Both the position numbers and the translations under genes were made by a program. From positions 36,692,001 to 36,756,000 of the forward strand of contig NC_080557.1 of NCBI RefSeq assembly GCF_030253575.1: a DNA stretch of 64,000 bases, written 5' to 3'. Below the pieces are notes generated by a model. It was not told the DNA's origin. It was given only the letters and a program-made list of their open reading frames with translations, and searched no databases. Origin of the DNA: Rhododendron vialii. Taxonomy: Eukaryota > Streptophyta > Magnoliopsida > Ericales > Ericaceae. Below are positions 11,240-22,987 of the stretch, in pieces. Each line of letters begins with the position of its first letter. Positions within the stretch are counted from its first letter, which is position 1.

Positions 11240-12744
11240 TGTAATGGAATAACGCCCCAAGCGTAGGGCCTAAAACGTCTGTTGAAGCATAATAAACCGG
11301 AAATCCGGGATCGTACCCAAGGGAATAATTATATGGCTTGCTCGGATTTGTAGATGCAAGTAGGGGCTTTCGGCTTTAAGACAGCCAACTTTGTTTTACT
11401 TTAACGGTGGAAATAAAAGGGCTAAATTAAAAAGGAATTAACTAGAGAAAAGATAGGCTAGGTCTAGGAATTATTAACACCCAAGACTCAAGCTAAATTA
11501 CACTTTTCACCCAACTACACAATTTAAGATACTTGGTTAAAGTTCTCAAATCGGAAGATAAAATGATTTGAGAACCAAGCTAGCTCTAGAGTTCATTTGG
11601 CAAATACTTCGTGTGAAAGAGCTCTAAGCATCATGTGTGGTGGGTAGGCGAAGCTCCCACCTACACATGATCAAAGAGGTTAACACCTCGGTGATTTGAC
11701 AAACAAACCCGAACCCCAGATCAATTTTCAAATCAAAGTTTAAAGCTTTATTGGGTGCAAAATGCAATTTTCGCCCGAGTCATGAGATGCTAATCATCCC
11801 ATGACCTAACCCTTGAAACTACTCACTCATATCTAGAGATATAAAAGCAAGCAAAAATCTACTCAACATAATTGAAAAGCAATACTAGAAGAAAATTAGA
11901 GATTAAGATAGATCGGGAGAAGATAAACAACTTTAATTAAGGTAACAATAACAAAAAGTAACAACTAAGGACAGAAAATTAAAAGATAAGTGCTGAAAAA
12001 ATGAAGAACAACAAGAACACTCAAGAACAATTTGAATCTAGATCTAGATTTAAAATTAGGTAAGCAAATCTAATTCTACTTTTTTCTACAATGAAATAAG
12101 CTTTTATACTTCTAAGCTCCGCGCCTGGAATATTCCCTAGATGCTTTGAAAATCCCGTGTTAAGCCCCTCGGCATCGATGGCAACGGCCTTAGAAAGCTC
12201 TGCTATGGGGCTCGGCATCGATGTAAAGAATTGGAGTCCATCGATGCCGAAGCTATTAACGGCCTAGACGATTAAGCTGCTCGGCAGCGATGTAACATGG
12301 ATCTCTCCATCGATGCCGAGGTGGATAAGAGTCTTGATCACTAAGGGGCTCGGCATCGATGGGACTTATCGCTTGACATCGATGCCGAGGTCGTTAACTC
12401 GACGCTTGGCTGCCTGCCTCTGCCTTGGCTGTCTGCCTCTTGCTTGGGCAAGTCTTGTTTTGCTCGGGCGAAACTTCTTCTGCCTTGGCCATTTCTGGTT
12501 CTGCTCGGGCGAAACAACTTCTGCTCGGGCAAAACAACCTCTGCTCGGGCAAAACAACTTCTGCTCGGGCTGTTTCCACCTTGACATGCCTTAGGCCTCA
12601 AAGATTCCTTTATTTGGCGATTTATCTACAAAACATAACCAAAGCACTATACGAGCAAACATGTTAATAATAACTAATAAGTAATTAAATTAGACTAAAA
12701 CTATATACTAGCGCACCCTACATTACATTCTCGGGTGCTTATCA
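11240..12744 (-). mobile_element. LTR-like insertion (about 1.5 kb), solo LTR candidate
   Basis: On the minus strand it opens TGATAAGCACCCGAG and closes CCATTACA. The phrase GTACGATCCCGGATTTCCGG and the length are LTR-like, and the start resembles the LTR remnant at 7954-9081. It contains repeats of the word GGCATCGATG and its complement, and a short tandem array at 12455-12575. It interrupts the host exon beside the Copia element. A clean 5 bp target duplication was not found, so the exact ends are uncertain. Confidence 0.5.
12455..12575. repeat. Tandem array of a ~19 bp unit (TCTGCTCGGGCAAAACAAC)
   Basis: About four to five units, the last three nearly perfect, with one diverged. It lies inside the LTR-like insertion. 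Open frames across it on both strands are by-products of the repeat. Confidence 0.85.
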
Positions 12745-12849
12745 GCTGCCGATAAAAAAAAGGAAGTGATGTAAGGCTTTGGTGGGATTACAGGTTTTGG
12801 CCAAACATGTCTTCTGAAAGATGCAGGCTTACACTTCAGGCCAAACCTG

Positions 12850-14435
12850 AAAACAAAAACTTAGATAAGTTATCATACATGTCTAATGCAATTCAGTAAA
12901 AATAACAGATGATGAATGCTAAAATGACTACTCCAAAATAAGAAGATTGATGTGTCAGGACAAGTCAAGTTAGATGATGAATCTAGGTTAGGAACAATAC
13001 AGATTACTTGAGGTTTCTGAATTACAAATAGGTTTGCGCTTTCAATATGGTAGGCATAGCTAAAACTGTCTGCTAAACAGTTCTCTTTCAAAACATAGAG
13101 TGCATGTATTAGTTGCCATTCCCTTACCTATCTTCCTACCAAAGCTTTTCCAAAAGTTCACATGGCATTGTTCATATTCTGTCAGATTCATAGATCACAT
13201 ACACCTATAATTGATTCTGGATGACTTCAATCCCCACCCCAACACTCCCACATCCACCCACCCACACACAAATCCCTCCCATGCTCTTTGGGGCAAAATT
13301 AAATCGCAAGACCAAATGCTCAGCTGATATTGCCCACTCCATCTCTAGGAAAAGTTGCTGCAAGAGCTTAATCCTGACTTATTGTGGTTGCAGTGCGGTT
13401 TTCTTATACAATCACCTCTGGGATTGCACAATATTTATGAAATCCAGGGGTCAAAGCTTCCACAACATTTACTGGTGAAAGGAAAAAGAGCAACATGGAA
13501 TAAATCGGAGGACAGATAAATGGTTTTTGCCCACACCCCATCACCTTTTTCCCGTCTCAAGGCTTCCAAGTCTTGAACAGATTGGTCATGGCATGAAGGA
13601 TCATCTTCTTCACCTGTCATTGCCAAAGAGTGAAAAAAAAGAAAGAAAAAACAGCTGCTTTGTAAAACAGAAACATATGCTTGCATGTGAACGGAGACTG
13701 TTTGGATCATTGGTTTATGGACGGATTTCAGTAGACAAAAAGGGTTAGGAGAAAGATGAGAAGATGATGGAGGAAGAAAATGAATCTACTTTTAAATTTT
13801 CCTTTCAATGTTTTTCTTTTCTCCACAAATTTAAGATTCAGACATGGCCTAAGAGAATACAGTGGCAGACATTTACAAGAGACATGCTTGAACAAAGAGA
13901 GGGAATGCCTCTAGTTTGACCTCTCTAGCCTTGTGGATTTAGCTAGGAATTTATTGAAACAGTTCATGCCGCGACGTACCACTTCAAGTGAGATGGAAGC
14001 TCCGCGTAATCGTAAGCATACACAGACGTTGCCACAGCTGAACACTTCTCCTTGCCAGCGATCGCCTTTTTTTTTCACTACCCCCATGAAACATTAAGTC
14101 GTGGAGTGCATAAGCCCATTCTGGTTTGAGAAAGGAGCACTGACCAATCACCCTGAATGAATAATACATCAGATGTTAAGCTCATCAAGCAAGCGCAACG
14201 ACAATGAATTTTTCAACACCCGAAGGTAGCCACAACCCAAGGCATAAAATAAGCATTTTCTGTGGATGCAAAAAGAGTGGATTCAGGATGTTTTCCATTT
14301 CCCATAGAATCTCTGGAGCTACTATGAGTAATGATGCGTAGTAGAGTTCAAAGATCAAAACCTTGCTACAGGAGAGTCTTTCCCCTATGACCAGTGAAGA
14401 ATCTCCTAACATATCCAGCTCTTCGGCAGTCGTCG
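12850..14435. other. Stretch without a recognised gene
   Basis: No conserved domain was found on either strand. It lies between the split host exon and the JmjC fragment on the same (minus) strand and may be the intron and decayed exons of one former gene. The minus-strand frame at 14185-14440 continues the JmjC frame but no longer resembles JmjC proteins. Confidence 0.4.
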
Positions 14436-14439
14436 GACT

Positions 14440-14955
14440 CCTAGTGAATCGAATGCACTTATGGAGATTTTCAGGAGAAACAAAATCCAGAGCAACTTTT
14501 GTACATGACTGTGCAAGCAGAAAATAGATATACATAAACAGATATGTGCATTCCATGGTCAAATTGAAATTTCAAAAAAAGGTGAAGAAATGTATTTCTT
14601 TAAGACTTCTGATTTGATGCGGACAACCAGCAGGAATACACGCCGCCTCCTCAAGATGTTGCTCAAAAGTCCATAGATCTATCCCTGTAAATTTCCAAAA
14701 TGAAGATGTTACTGAAGTTTATCAAGTCAGTATCAGTAAAAACATTGCCGCATAGTTAAATACTGACCAAATTCCTCCTTGAGTTTCCATTTAGGCTCCA
14801 AAGTCAGGTAGAAGCATTGATCATAAATTGGATGAACCACCTAATCAAAGCAGGAAAATTCTTTAGAGCCCAATGTACATACATGGCTCAATTAAAGCCT
14901 CATTAGCTACAAATTTACCTCTTCGACTGGAGAGCCATAAGTATGCCTAAATTCT
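14440..14955 (-). pseudogene. JmjC histone-demethylase fragment (JMJ25/IBM1-like, KDM3 type)
   Basis: Four exon-like blocks on the minus strand match the end of the JmjC domain of plant KDM3-type demethylases. 14955-14919 gives EFRHTYGSPVEE. 14840-14768 gives VVHPIYDQCFYLTLEPKW. 14684-about 14600 gives [13 protein letters not shown] and [11 protein letters not shown]. 14519-14440 gives TKVALDFVSPENLHKCIRF. Acceptor AG and donor GT are present around the first two blocks. The third block lacks a clear donor. In the family the upstream part carries the Fe(II)-binding HxD motif, which is not found here. It is therefore a fragment without a complete catalytic site. Confidence 0.8.
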
Positions 14956-15239
14956 CTACAATCACAGTTCATTGAGGCCATCAATTGAACACATGGAGTG
15001 CTCTTTCTCTTCCGCATCGCTCCTCGGTTGTTGAATGGATAATTCACCATTCTCTGAGTCCCACATTCACAAAACCAGTCACATAAGATACATGGAGATG
15101 ATCTCACAAAGTAGAACACAAGATAAAACACATAAAGCTATCAATGAACTCAACAATAAATAGAACTCTCGACCATAATAACTATTGTCAGAATTAAGCA
15201 AACTTTGTAAAGTTAATACTCCTAGTATTGAACGAAACT

Positions 15240-16806
15240 TGCACAAAGCATTACGTACCTGAAGGCTTCAATTAAAGTGGCTGATGACCCTAAGGCTTTC
15301 ACTTTGATTTGGTTAATGGCAAATCCTGCTATAGAGATTTGGACTCCCCATGAGAGAGGGATTCCGTTTAGGGCAATCTTAATCAAACAAGAAAATAATA
15401 AAAAGGAACTGAACTAATGGGTATCTCAAAGAACAAGATAAACTTCAATTTAAATGACAATCAGCCATATAATATAAATATTAACTCCCACTTGAGAAAA
15501 CGTAAAGGATCATGTGTTTTTGCAACACTCAAAGTTTCAAACTTGATAAAACATAGAACGCTTAAATCACCAAGTTAGGAGTACAAACATGGAAAAAGCA
15601 GCAAATAGAGAACTACCTATGCGAAATTATGCCTCTATTCCTTACACAGCTGGAAAGGCTTCAGACAAGATGGATCTTCTTCTGGAAAACATAAGTCCTC
15701 TCCATTAACGTTGATACCTTCCTTTGCGACTGTCAAGCCCTTCACCATATACGACAGCCATTGTTTCACACTACTAGGAGATGGCTGCAGAGAAAGAGGA
15801 ATACAGAGATTAGGAACACAGAATAATACTGAACCGTAAGAAGCTCTCAAATAAGAAGGGAACGACATAATGCACCTATAATGTAATCGAAGAACAAAAT
15901 CGCATCAAATGAGAATCTTGGAAAATCAAACCAAAAGCGTACTTGCTAGTTATGAAGCTGATGAACTCGGAGACGCATTCTGGAACAGTATCGTTGGCAT
16001 ACCAGGCATAGTCATATTTATCCAATAAAAAAAATCAGAAAATCAAGCATCTCTGGCCCTAATAGCTTGTACACATTACCCATGTCCTCTTTGCATCTTT
16101 CCTCTAATTCCTACTTCCTCTTGCTTTCCATCTCTGTTGCCCTCAATCTCCGTAGGTTAGCTATGGCCAATCAAAGGAATAGTTGCTTCTAGAAAACCAA
16201 AGCAATCAGATGGAAAGACTTTACTTACGAAAATCACAAATCAAGTAAGTGAATATTGGATTTTATTTTTTGAATGGGTAAAAATCGCTTTTAGATATTG
16301 CTTGGAGCAATTTTTGGATTTCAATATGATTTCGGTGACCACATATAGAAATAGATGAGTAGAGAGATTTCAAACATAAACCACAAATCAGTAATTGAAT
16401 GGTAACATGAGCAATAATGCAGAAATGGCATTATGCACCACAATAATCATGAGTATTAGAGCTTCCAAACGCAAGCAGCAAACTACCAGAACACATATAG
16501 AAGAGCTTTGAAAAACTATTACATGTTTGTAAAAGGTTTTGAAACCAGCAAAAGGGAACCACGAACTGAATGCCATTTAAGCAGAAATCAAACAATCAAT
16601 GGAGATTAGGGCTATATTCCAGAATCTATCGATGAAACTGAAAACTTATTTGATCGTCGTGTGTATGTGTCGGCCTTTTGTTGTGGAGAGAGAGATTTTC
16701 AGACCTTGTTATCGCCGTAGAATGGAGTAGTTCTTCTCGCCGCTTCTGTTGCAGCTTCGCCATCTCGAGCGAGAACCCCATTGCCGTGGAGCGAATCTCT
16801 AGCAGT
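15240..16806 (-). pseudogene. Exon-like blocks of an unrecognised gene upstream of the JmjC fragment
   Basis: Several minus-strand blocks look like exons. 16776-16703 starts MGFSLEMAKLQQKRREELL and ends at a GTCTG donor. 15945-16010 contains DTVPECVSEFISFITSKYA, which resembles the NF-YB histone-fold word VQECVSEFISF. 15635-15790 contains SSVKQWLSYMVKGLTV and GINVNGEDLCFPEED. 15265-15390 contains LNGIPLSWGVQISIAGFAI. I could not name a single protein that contains all of these. They may be real exons of one gene ending in the JmjC remnant or a chimera of fragments. Confidence 0.35.
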
Positions 16807-16999
16807 TTATGAATGGCATAGAGAGATGTGCACAGCGTGATCTGCTCAAAATACCCATCATCCTAATTGTCAAAGAAAACTGGCTGTATTTGGAATCAGA
16901 GAAGACATGAAGGAGAAGCTCATGTACGTGGCAACCCAAAACCCCCAAACAAACACAAATTCAAACCACTGGAGTAAAGCATACGGAACAAAAACAAGT

Positions 17000-18060
17000 A
17001 AAATGACGGAAAGCCCACGAACACACACACAGAAGTTAATCATTTTTTTCTCTCTGGAAGAGAAATGCATCCCAGGTTGTTATTTTTCATGGTTTACTTG
17101 GATATGGAGGAACAGTATAAAGATTTTAAAAAAAAAGAAAAGAGTTCATGTGGCGGAACGTAATTGGTCAATCATACAATGTAGAAGAATACAAAACCTG
17201 TCCTCATCGGATCCACCTTTTAGTATAACCAATTCAGAAACAGAATGTGAAGAAAGATAACTTTGAACATGTGCTATGCTATTTATTTTCATGTTGTGCA
17301 GGGAGATGAAGTCACGGAATTACTCAAAGCAAAAAATGAGACCCAGGGATCAATTTTGCAACCGCAAGTCAAAACTGGGTTAGGATTTAATGTCAGCAAG
17401 GGAAGGGAGAATGGGGACTGGGGAGGATGGGATAATAATCAAGTCACTTCTTTTTCCTTTTCTTTAAAAGAAAGCACCAAAATGGCAATGCTTGAAGCAA
17501 AACATAACACGGTTCAAAAAAAGAAGTAAAACATAACCACCCAAAATGAGGCATGCACTTACAAAGAGTAATAATCATAACCCAGAAATGTCCTTGTTGC
17601 CATCAAATTGAAAGTCTTTTAAAAGCTTTGATGATATCACTGGAAGAACAAGAAACAAACAACTGCAACACTTAAATATCAATTAAAACCCAAAGCACGG
17701 CTAGATACTACCAGGAAAGGACAAAACTAACACAGCACTAAAAAATGCCCGGTAAAAAGCCATAAACTAACAATTTACCTTCCACAGTCAAGGACGAAAG
17801 GCTACAGTTGCAGATCTTCACCCTATCAGATTGGCACTATAATCTCCAAACTGCTACAATGACAAGACATGCAACGCTCTTCTATATTCACGCAGGTTCT
17901 CCGTAATGCCATCAAGGCCCACAGCAGTGAAGAAGTTGATGAAAAAACTGGAATTCCTCGGACTATCTTTCGGGAATATCGTCTCAAAATTGTCCTGCAC
18001 TTTGGGATCAGAAAGACGTTCATTCAACCGGCAAATCCCAAGGTGCTCTGACAATTCCTG
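17000..18060 (-). pseudogene. CWC22 3'-end fragment plus 3' flank, minus-strand copy
   Basis: 18060-17850 on the minus strand reads like the C-terminus of CWC22: LNERLSDPKVQDNFETIFPK, then FFINFFTAVGLDGITENLREY. From 17835 down to about 17000 it continues with the same 3' flanking sequence that follows the other CWC22 copies (AATCTGATAGGGTGAAG... and later blocks). It mirrors 53250-54310 on the plus strand. It begins abruptly just after the E2F module, so it is a fragment produced by duplication and not a gene. Confidence 0.85.
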
Positions 18061-18774
18061 GAAGAAGGTACCGAGGGTTTGTCTTTCCCTTCACAACGAT
18101 TTTCATGTGAACCTAATGCAAGAAGCTCAAATTGACTATTCAGAGAAGAACATAAGAGGCATAATAAAACTCCATTCTGTCGATAGGATCACACAGAGAC
18201 AAGTTCATGCACATAAGAATCTCATAAGGTTTGCACCATCCAGGTTGAATTGGGTACCTCAAAAATAGAACATTTCACGAAAATGTTGCTCATGGTTGGC
18301 TACGTGTTAAAAAGTGCAAAAGTGCGGCAGTAGTTCAAAGTTCTGACCACTCAACATTTCCAAACAAGCACAATGTGCGTTATCTAAACACAACCACATT
18401 GAAAACCACAAGTGGAACGGCACGTCATAAACTCATCCAAGTTGCATAACGGTTTCATAAAATAGTTAATTGTACCCCATGAACTTTTTTTTGTACCCCA
18501 TACACTCGAACCTAGTACTAGTTCAATGGTCTGAGTTGATACAAATTCTTCATAATCCAGGAAAAAAATATACCTGCAACGATTAAAAACATGTTTCTTT
18601 TACTTGCCTCGTCTTTACTCAGCAGCAGCAGCCAAAGACAGGGTAAACAAAAAAAGAAATCACAAAAAACTAGATCCTAGGTTGTATACATAATAATCTG
18701 ATGGCAAGAACTGGAGGTTGACGAGTTCTTATTCAATACTTCCTCCTGAAGAAATCAAAATAGAGTTAGGTGGT

Positions 18775-19006
18775 GTTCCAACTAAAGGAAAAGAAAGTTT
18801 TGGAAAAAGAAAGGTAATTTCAAGCTTAAAAATCATGTGTTTACATAAATAATTTTTCTACCAATATGGATCTTATTTGATAGATTTCATTGAAATTTTT
18901 CATACGGTGCAAGAAAAATCAAAAAATTATTTTTCATTTTCATTATATTTGAGTTTGAAAATTGAAGAAAAAGAACTTTTAAAAAAAGAACCTTAGTTGG
19001 AACACT
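18775..19006. mobile_element. AT-rich MITE with TTCCAACTAA ends
   Basis: Inverted ends: GGTGTTCCAACTAAAGG at the left and CCTTAGTTGGAACAC at the right. The body is AT-rich and symmetric. It is absent from the other E2F modules and resembles the element near 39186-39425 in its ends and interior words. Confidence 0.6.
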
Positions 19007-19008
19007 AA

Positions 19009-19295
19009 GGCTTTGTTCTGACAAAAAATCCCATTTGGCTTATTGGCAATTCCCAAAAAAGCCATTTCCCTGACTCCCCCGTCTGACATACACACCAGAC
19101 CCGACCCCACCCCAGTGTTCCAAAAATACCCCTTGTTGGGAAGCCAGAACAAGACAAATATCCAGGGCAATTTGGTAATTTCACGCCTCTGTCGTCCAGC
19201 TTTTTAAGGTTGGCTTTTTTTAGTCAGATATTTGATGGCTTTTTTGGCTTATTTCCGGCGGGAAAGCCAGCTTATTTTTTTGGCCGAACAGGCCC
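19009..19295. mobile_element. Tourist-like MITE, TSD TAA
   Basis: Ends GGCTTTGTTCTGACAAAAAA and TTTTTTTGGCCGAACAGGCCC are inverted repeats. TAA flanks both sides (19006-19008 and 19296-19298). It inserted right next to the preceding MITE. Confidence 0.75.
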
Positions 19296-19639
19296 TAACT
19301 TTCAGAAACTTTTACTCCCAATTTCAAGGTCTTTTTGATACATAAAGATTGAGATTTTGAGAACCTTTAACTCCTTAAGCATATATACTGATTCTTCACT
19401 TTTATGGAAAAAACCAGAAAATTGATCAACCCAACGAGTAACTATAGAGAAGTGAAAGAAATGAAAAAGAGCAAACACCAACACTTCCTAAAATGTTCAC
19501 AATGTCGTAAATGCGCTGTCTAACACCTGCCTCTTTGATTTGATTCAATAAACACAATAACTAAAAAAAAAATACAGGGGTTAAAGGACACGAAATAAAG
19601 AGGGAACCAGAATATAGACATAGATCCAGACCTAATCAG

Positions 19640-20383
19640 TTTGCAGCATCGTCCAATCCAATGGAGTGCACACCATCTCAATCCTACAACTTCAGAAAGC
19701 TACCGCCCCCCCACCCCCCCCCCCCCGAAAAAAAGAAAGAAAGAAGTGATACTAATCAACCAAAAGACGCCAGGAACTAAACAAAAACAACAGTTGAAAA
19801 ATACTAAATATCAATTACAACAATAAAGCACAACATACATATCCACATGGTTAAGCAAAATTTCTTGTCCAAAACTACCCAATGGTCACCATACTCACAT
19901 AATTTTACATATCTATCTAATTATCACTAAGGGGAACCCAAAATTGAAGCTGGCTCACACCCCACTCTAAAAGGATATAGATGTCTTGATCCCATTTCTC
20001 ATAATGTTTTCATTTCCAGGGACATAAAATTGCAATGCTTCAAGCAAAAGATTACCAGCAAAAATGAGGATTGCACTAACAAAGAATACTAATCATAACC
20101 AAGAAATGATCAGGTCGTCATCAAATTTAAAGTCATATTCAAAAGCTTTGATGCTATCACTGTTAGAACAAGAAAGAAACAACTGCAACACTTGAATCGA
20201 TGATAAAACCCAAAGCACAGCTACCTACTACCAGTGAAGGACAAACCCAACCCTGCACTACAAAGTGCCTAATAAAAGGCCATTGAAAAGCTGTAAACAA
20301 ACAAACTAACAATCTGACTTCCACAGTAAAGGCTACAGTTGCAGAGCTTCACCCTATCAGATTGGCCCCATATTGACAAATAG
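19640..20383 (-). other. 3' flank of CWC22 copy 1 (3'UTR-like) with C-run
   Basis: Minus-strand sequence just after the CWC22 copy 1 stop codon. It matches 50603-51365 on the plus strand after CWC22 copy 2, block for block. A C-run at 19707-19727 (G-run on the coding strand) is matched by the G-run at about 51263-51281. No polyadenylation site could be fixed with confidence. Confidence 0.6.
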
Positions 20384-22136
20384 CTACATGATAAGGCATG
20401 GAGCGTTGCTCTTCATGTATTCTCGCATGCTCTCCGTAATGCCACCAAGGCCCACAGCAGTGAAGAAGTTGATGGAAAATCTGGAATTCCTCAGACTATC
20501 CTTGGGAAAGATCGACTCAAAATAGTCCTGCATTGTGGGGTCAGAAAGACGTTCATTCAGCAGGTGAATCCCAAGTTGCTCTGACAATTCTTGGAAGAGA
20601 ATCTTGACGAAAATACGGGAAGATGAGGTAGTGTCCTCTTCAGTCAACCGTATATAAGCTAAAATGTGCCAAGGAAGAGCATCCGTGCCAAGTAAATGGG
20701 CAAAAAACTTGGCCACATTGCGTAGCTTATTAGTCTCGAGGCGATGAATCATAGAGTACTGTTGCACAAAGCATTTCTCAAAATTTTCCTGGTGGATCGT
20801 GTTGATCATGCAGAACCGCTGCCCCAGAAGGCCATAATACCGCAGATACGTTCTCTCTTGACTGCAGCATTCCAAAAGCATGATGCACAGTTCCATCTCT
20901 TGACCAGGCTCCAGTTTAATTTGCAATAGTGTGTGGCCAGCTTCCTCAAAATCAACACTAGACATAATTGTTAGATAAATTGTCCTCCGAAGGTTTACCA
21001 GATTTGTCTCCGTCTCGTCCTTTATTTTCATCTGCTCCTCGTCCTCTTCAATATCAGAGTCTTCACCATCCTCATCTCCTGAGCCTGCTACCGAATCTGC
21101 TTCATCTACAGACTTGTCACCAAGTATTGTCTTTTTCAGTTGCTCGTAGTTTTCCTCGTTTGCCACAGCTTCGGCCTCCAGTTTGAAGACATCCAAAGCA
21201 TTCTCGGGGTCCAATTCTTCCTCCTGTAGAGAGATTTCATGAATTAGCTGATCATCTTGCTCAACAAGGTCCAATTCTTTACGAACAGCTGGGTACCCCT
21301 GAAATCTGGCTTTTCTTATCGCGAGTAAACCCTCGATCAGAAACTGAACTCTTTTTCTAATTTCTCCTTCGTGAAGAATCCCACGAAAACGCTCAAATAT
21401 TGCATGCAAGCCACGGGAGCAAAGATCTCGGAGAATTGAGCCACATTCGGTGACGAAACCCACTGCTACCTCCACACTGTCATCAGTAGGTTTGTCCAAT
21501 AAAAGGGTGAGCAGCTCCAAAGCCACAAGCTCATGAAGCACTTGCTGGTTCACAAGATGCGCCACGAATTTAACAGATGGTAATAGTTGGGGCTTGTCAT
21601 TGCGTTTGTAAGCTCGCTTGAGCTGCAAAATTAACCTCCTCGACAAAAGATGACCCACTTGTGGGAACTTAGTATTGACCACGGCAACCAAAGCAGCAAA
21701 GACGTCTGTGAAACCAGGGGAGGCCATCTGAGACTTGATACAAGCTCGACAAAACGGACCTCTACCTCGAACTAAATTCTCCGCAAAAAGTTCAGGAATT
21801 ATGTTCTTAATATTGGTTGCATTCAATTTATTGACCAGCCCATTAATACTCTTCCTTAGAGCATCCCAAGACAATCTCTGGTACTCAACAGAGCTCTTGT
21901 CGGCCTCCACATCTTTCAAAATTCGGGAAATAAGCCCTAAGAGTAGCAGCTCCTTGAAACGACACAGTCCTCGTACTGGTTTGTTTCGTATCACCATCAT
22001 CGCTGCTTTCACTACTACTTCTGCTCCTCTTACATCTATCATCATCAACAACAACAACTACCTCTTTTCTATCTCGTTTAACCCTTATTCTCTCTACCCT
22101 ACCGAAACGCTCCTCAATGAATTTGGAACTAGCCAT
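20384..22136 (-). pseudogene. CWC22-like pre-mRNA-splicing factor, copy 1, N-terminal frameshift
   Basis: Intronless. Residues match the MIF4G and MA3 domains of CWC22, the spliceosomal protein that brings eIF4A3 to pre-mRNA for exon-junction-complex assembly. Family words include WDALRKSINGLVNK, PTDDSVEVAVGFVTECG, LRRTIYLTIMSSVDFEEAGH and LETNKLRNVAKFFAHLLGTD. The ATG equivalent to copy 2 is at 22136. About 17 bp present in copy 2 is missing near 21945, which shifts the frame, so a protein from that ATG ends after 83 residues. The rest stays open to 20384 (a 557-residue frame from 22057). It differs from copy 2 at roughly 4% of residues, several at conserved positions. Two MITEs disturb its promoter and 5'UTR. 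A downstream start could still give a MIF4G-MA3 protein. Confidence 0.85.
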
Positions 22137-22230
22137 GAAAAATACTGACAAAGACGACAGAGAGACACCGCGAGAAGACAGAGAGAGAGAGAGAGACCTC
22201 TTGTTGCCGCAGGTCTTTCTTCTCGATTCA

Positions 22231-22601
22231 GGGCCCGTCCGGATAAATAAGCCACGGAGGCTTATTTTTTGTCCTTATTCAAATTTTTTTCGTATTACTT
22301 GGCTTATTGTCATTTTTTTGGGGGACTATTGCATCCTCACGACAAGAGGAATCTAAAAAGTAAAAAATTTTGACCGAAATTCAAATTTTTTTGAATAAAG
22401 ACGAAAAAAGTGGCTTATTAATTTTTTTTCATCTTTATTCAAAAAAAATTGAATTTCGGTCAAATATTTTTACTTTTTAGATTCCTCTTGTCGTGAGGAT
22501 GCAATAATCCCCAAAAAAATGACAATAAGCCAAGTGATATGAAAAAAAATTGAATAAAGACAAAAAATAAGTCAAAATGGCTTATTTATCCGAACACCCC
22601 C
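22231..22601. mobile_element. Tourist-like foldback MITE in the CWC22 copy 1 5'UTR
   Basis: 371 bp with long inverted arms: GGATAAATAAGCCA at the left, TGGCTTATTTATCC at the right, and a central match around ATTCCTCTTGTCGTGAGGAT. It is flanked by TCA (22228-22230) and TTA (22602-22604). The uninterrupted homologous site in the CCT8 copy reads GATTTAGGGC in this orientation, which supports an original TTA target with one later change. It separates the 5'UTR of CWC22 copy 1 from its promoter. Confidence 0.85.
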
Positions 22602-22674
22602 TTAGGGCTTCGGAACTGAACTTCATACACCTACTAATATTACTATTACTGTCAATGATATACATTATATATAA

Positions 22675-22987
22675 GGCGCTGTTATTCGCAGCCCTCTATT
22701 TTCTCTCATAACCCGTTAAAAATTTTCAATTATACTCGACAGTTCGTTATCGAAATTGAGATATATTTTCAGCATTCAATTACCGAAATATAATATTTTT
22801 TTCAACAGATATTTACCGAAAATGTATGTTCGGCAGTTGTTTACCGAAAGTTGAACATATTTTCAACATGTAGTTACCGAAATATAATCTTGTTTTCAAC
22901 AGCAATTTACCGAAATGTTATTTATGATTTTCAACAACCATTTACCAAAATGTAATGGACTATGAGAGAAAATAAAGGGTTGCGCCC
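22675..22987. mobile_element. Mutator-like MITE inserted at the TATA box of CWC22 copy 1
   Basis: The ends GGCGC...CTATTTTCTCTCATA and TATGAGAGAAAATAAAGGG...GCGCC are inverted repeats. The flanks TATATATAA (22666-22674) and TATATATAG (22988-22996) agree at 8 of 9 bases, which fits a 9 bp Mutator-type duplication. The interior repeats the word TTACCGAAAT. The homologous site in the CCT8 and CWC22 copy 2 promoters is an undisturbed TATATA box. Confidence 0.75.

Larger units (their letters stand above)
9241..12846 (-). pseudogene. Unrecognised host exon interrupted by two LTR insertions
   Basis: Host sequence on the minus strand is present in three blocks: 12846-12745, 11239-11220 and 9549-9241. 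They read in one frame across the two inserted elements. The first block follows a good splice acceptor (TTTTGTTTTCAG) and gives FGLKCKPASFRRHVWPKPV. The last block includes EEDLLYPDLDPFIVMNWFPS and runs into the E2F module at LKLYD. I do not recognise the protein. The composition and acceptor suggest a real former exon. The adjacent E2F start implies a rearranged junction. Confidence 0.45.
18061..19705 (-). pseudogene. E2F/DEL-like gene fragment, module 2
   Basis: On the minus strand, 19700-19636 carries the winged-helix start DGVHSIGLDDAAN, interrupted by stops. 19530-19478 carries VRQRIYDIVNILGSVG, the recognition-helix region of E2F (family form RRRIYDIVNVLES). Intron-like DNA and the downstream blocks seen in modules 1 and 3 follow, ending at the CWC22 fragment at 18060. 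Two MITEs (about 18775-19006 and 19009-19295) lie in the intron. There is no long open frame, so it is a decayed fragment. Confidence 0.75.

Noticed and set aside
12455-12575. Possible CRISPR-like array
   Set aside because: The units are directly adjacent with no spacers, and the host is a plant.
12313-12667. Several open frames on both strands rich in FCSGE/ARAEV repeats
   Set aside because: They are produced by the GC-rich 19 bp tandem array inside an LTR-like insert.
15945-16010. NF-YB transcription factor gene
   Set aside because: Only one word resembles the histone fold (PECVSEFISF); the DNA-binding start and the rest of the fold are absent, and the flanking blocks do not fit.
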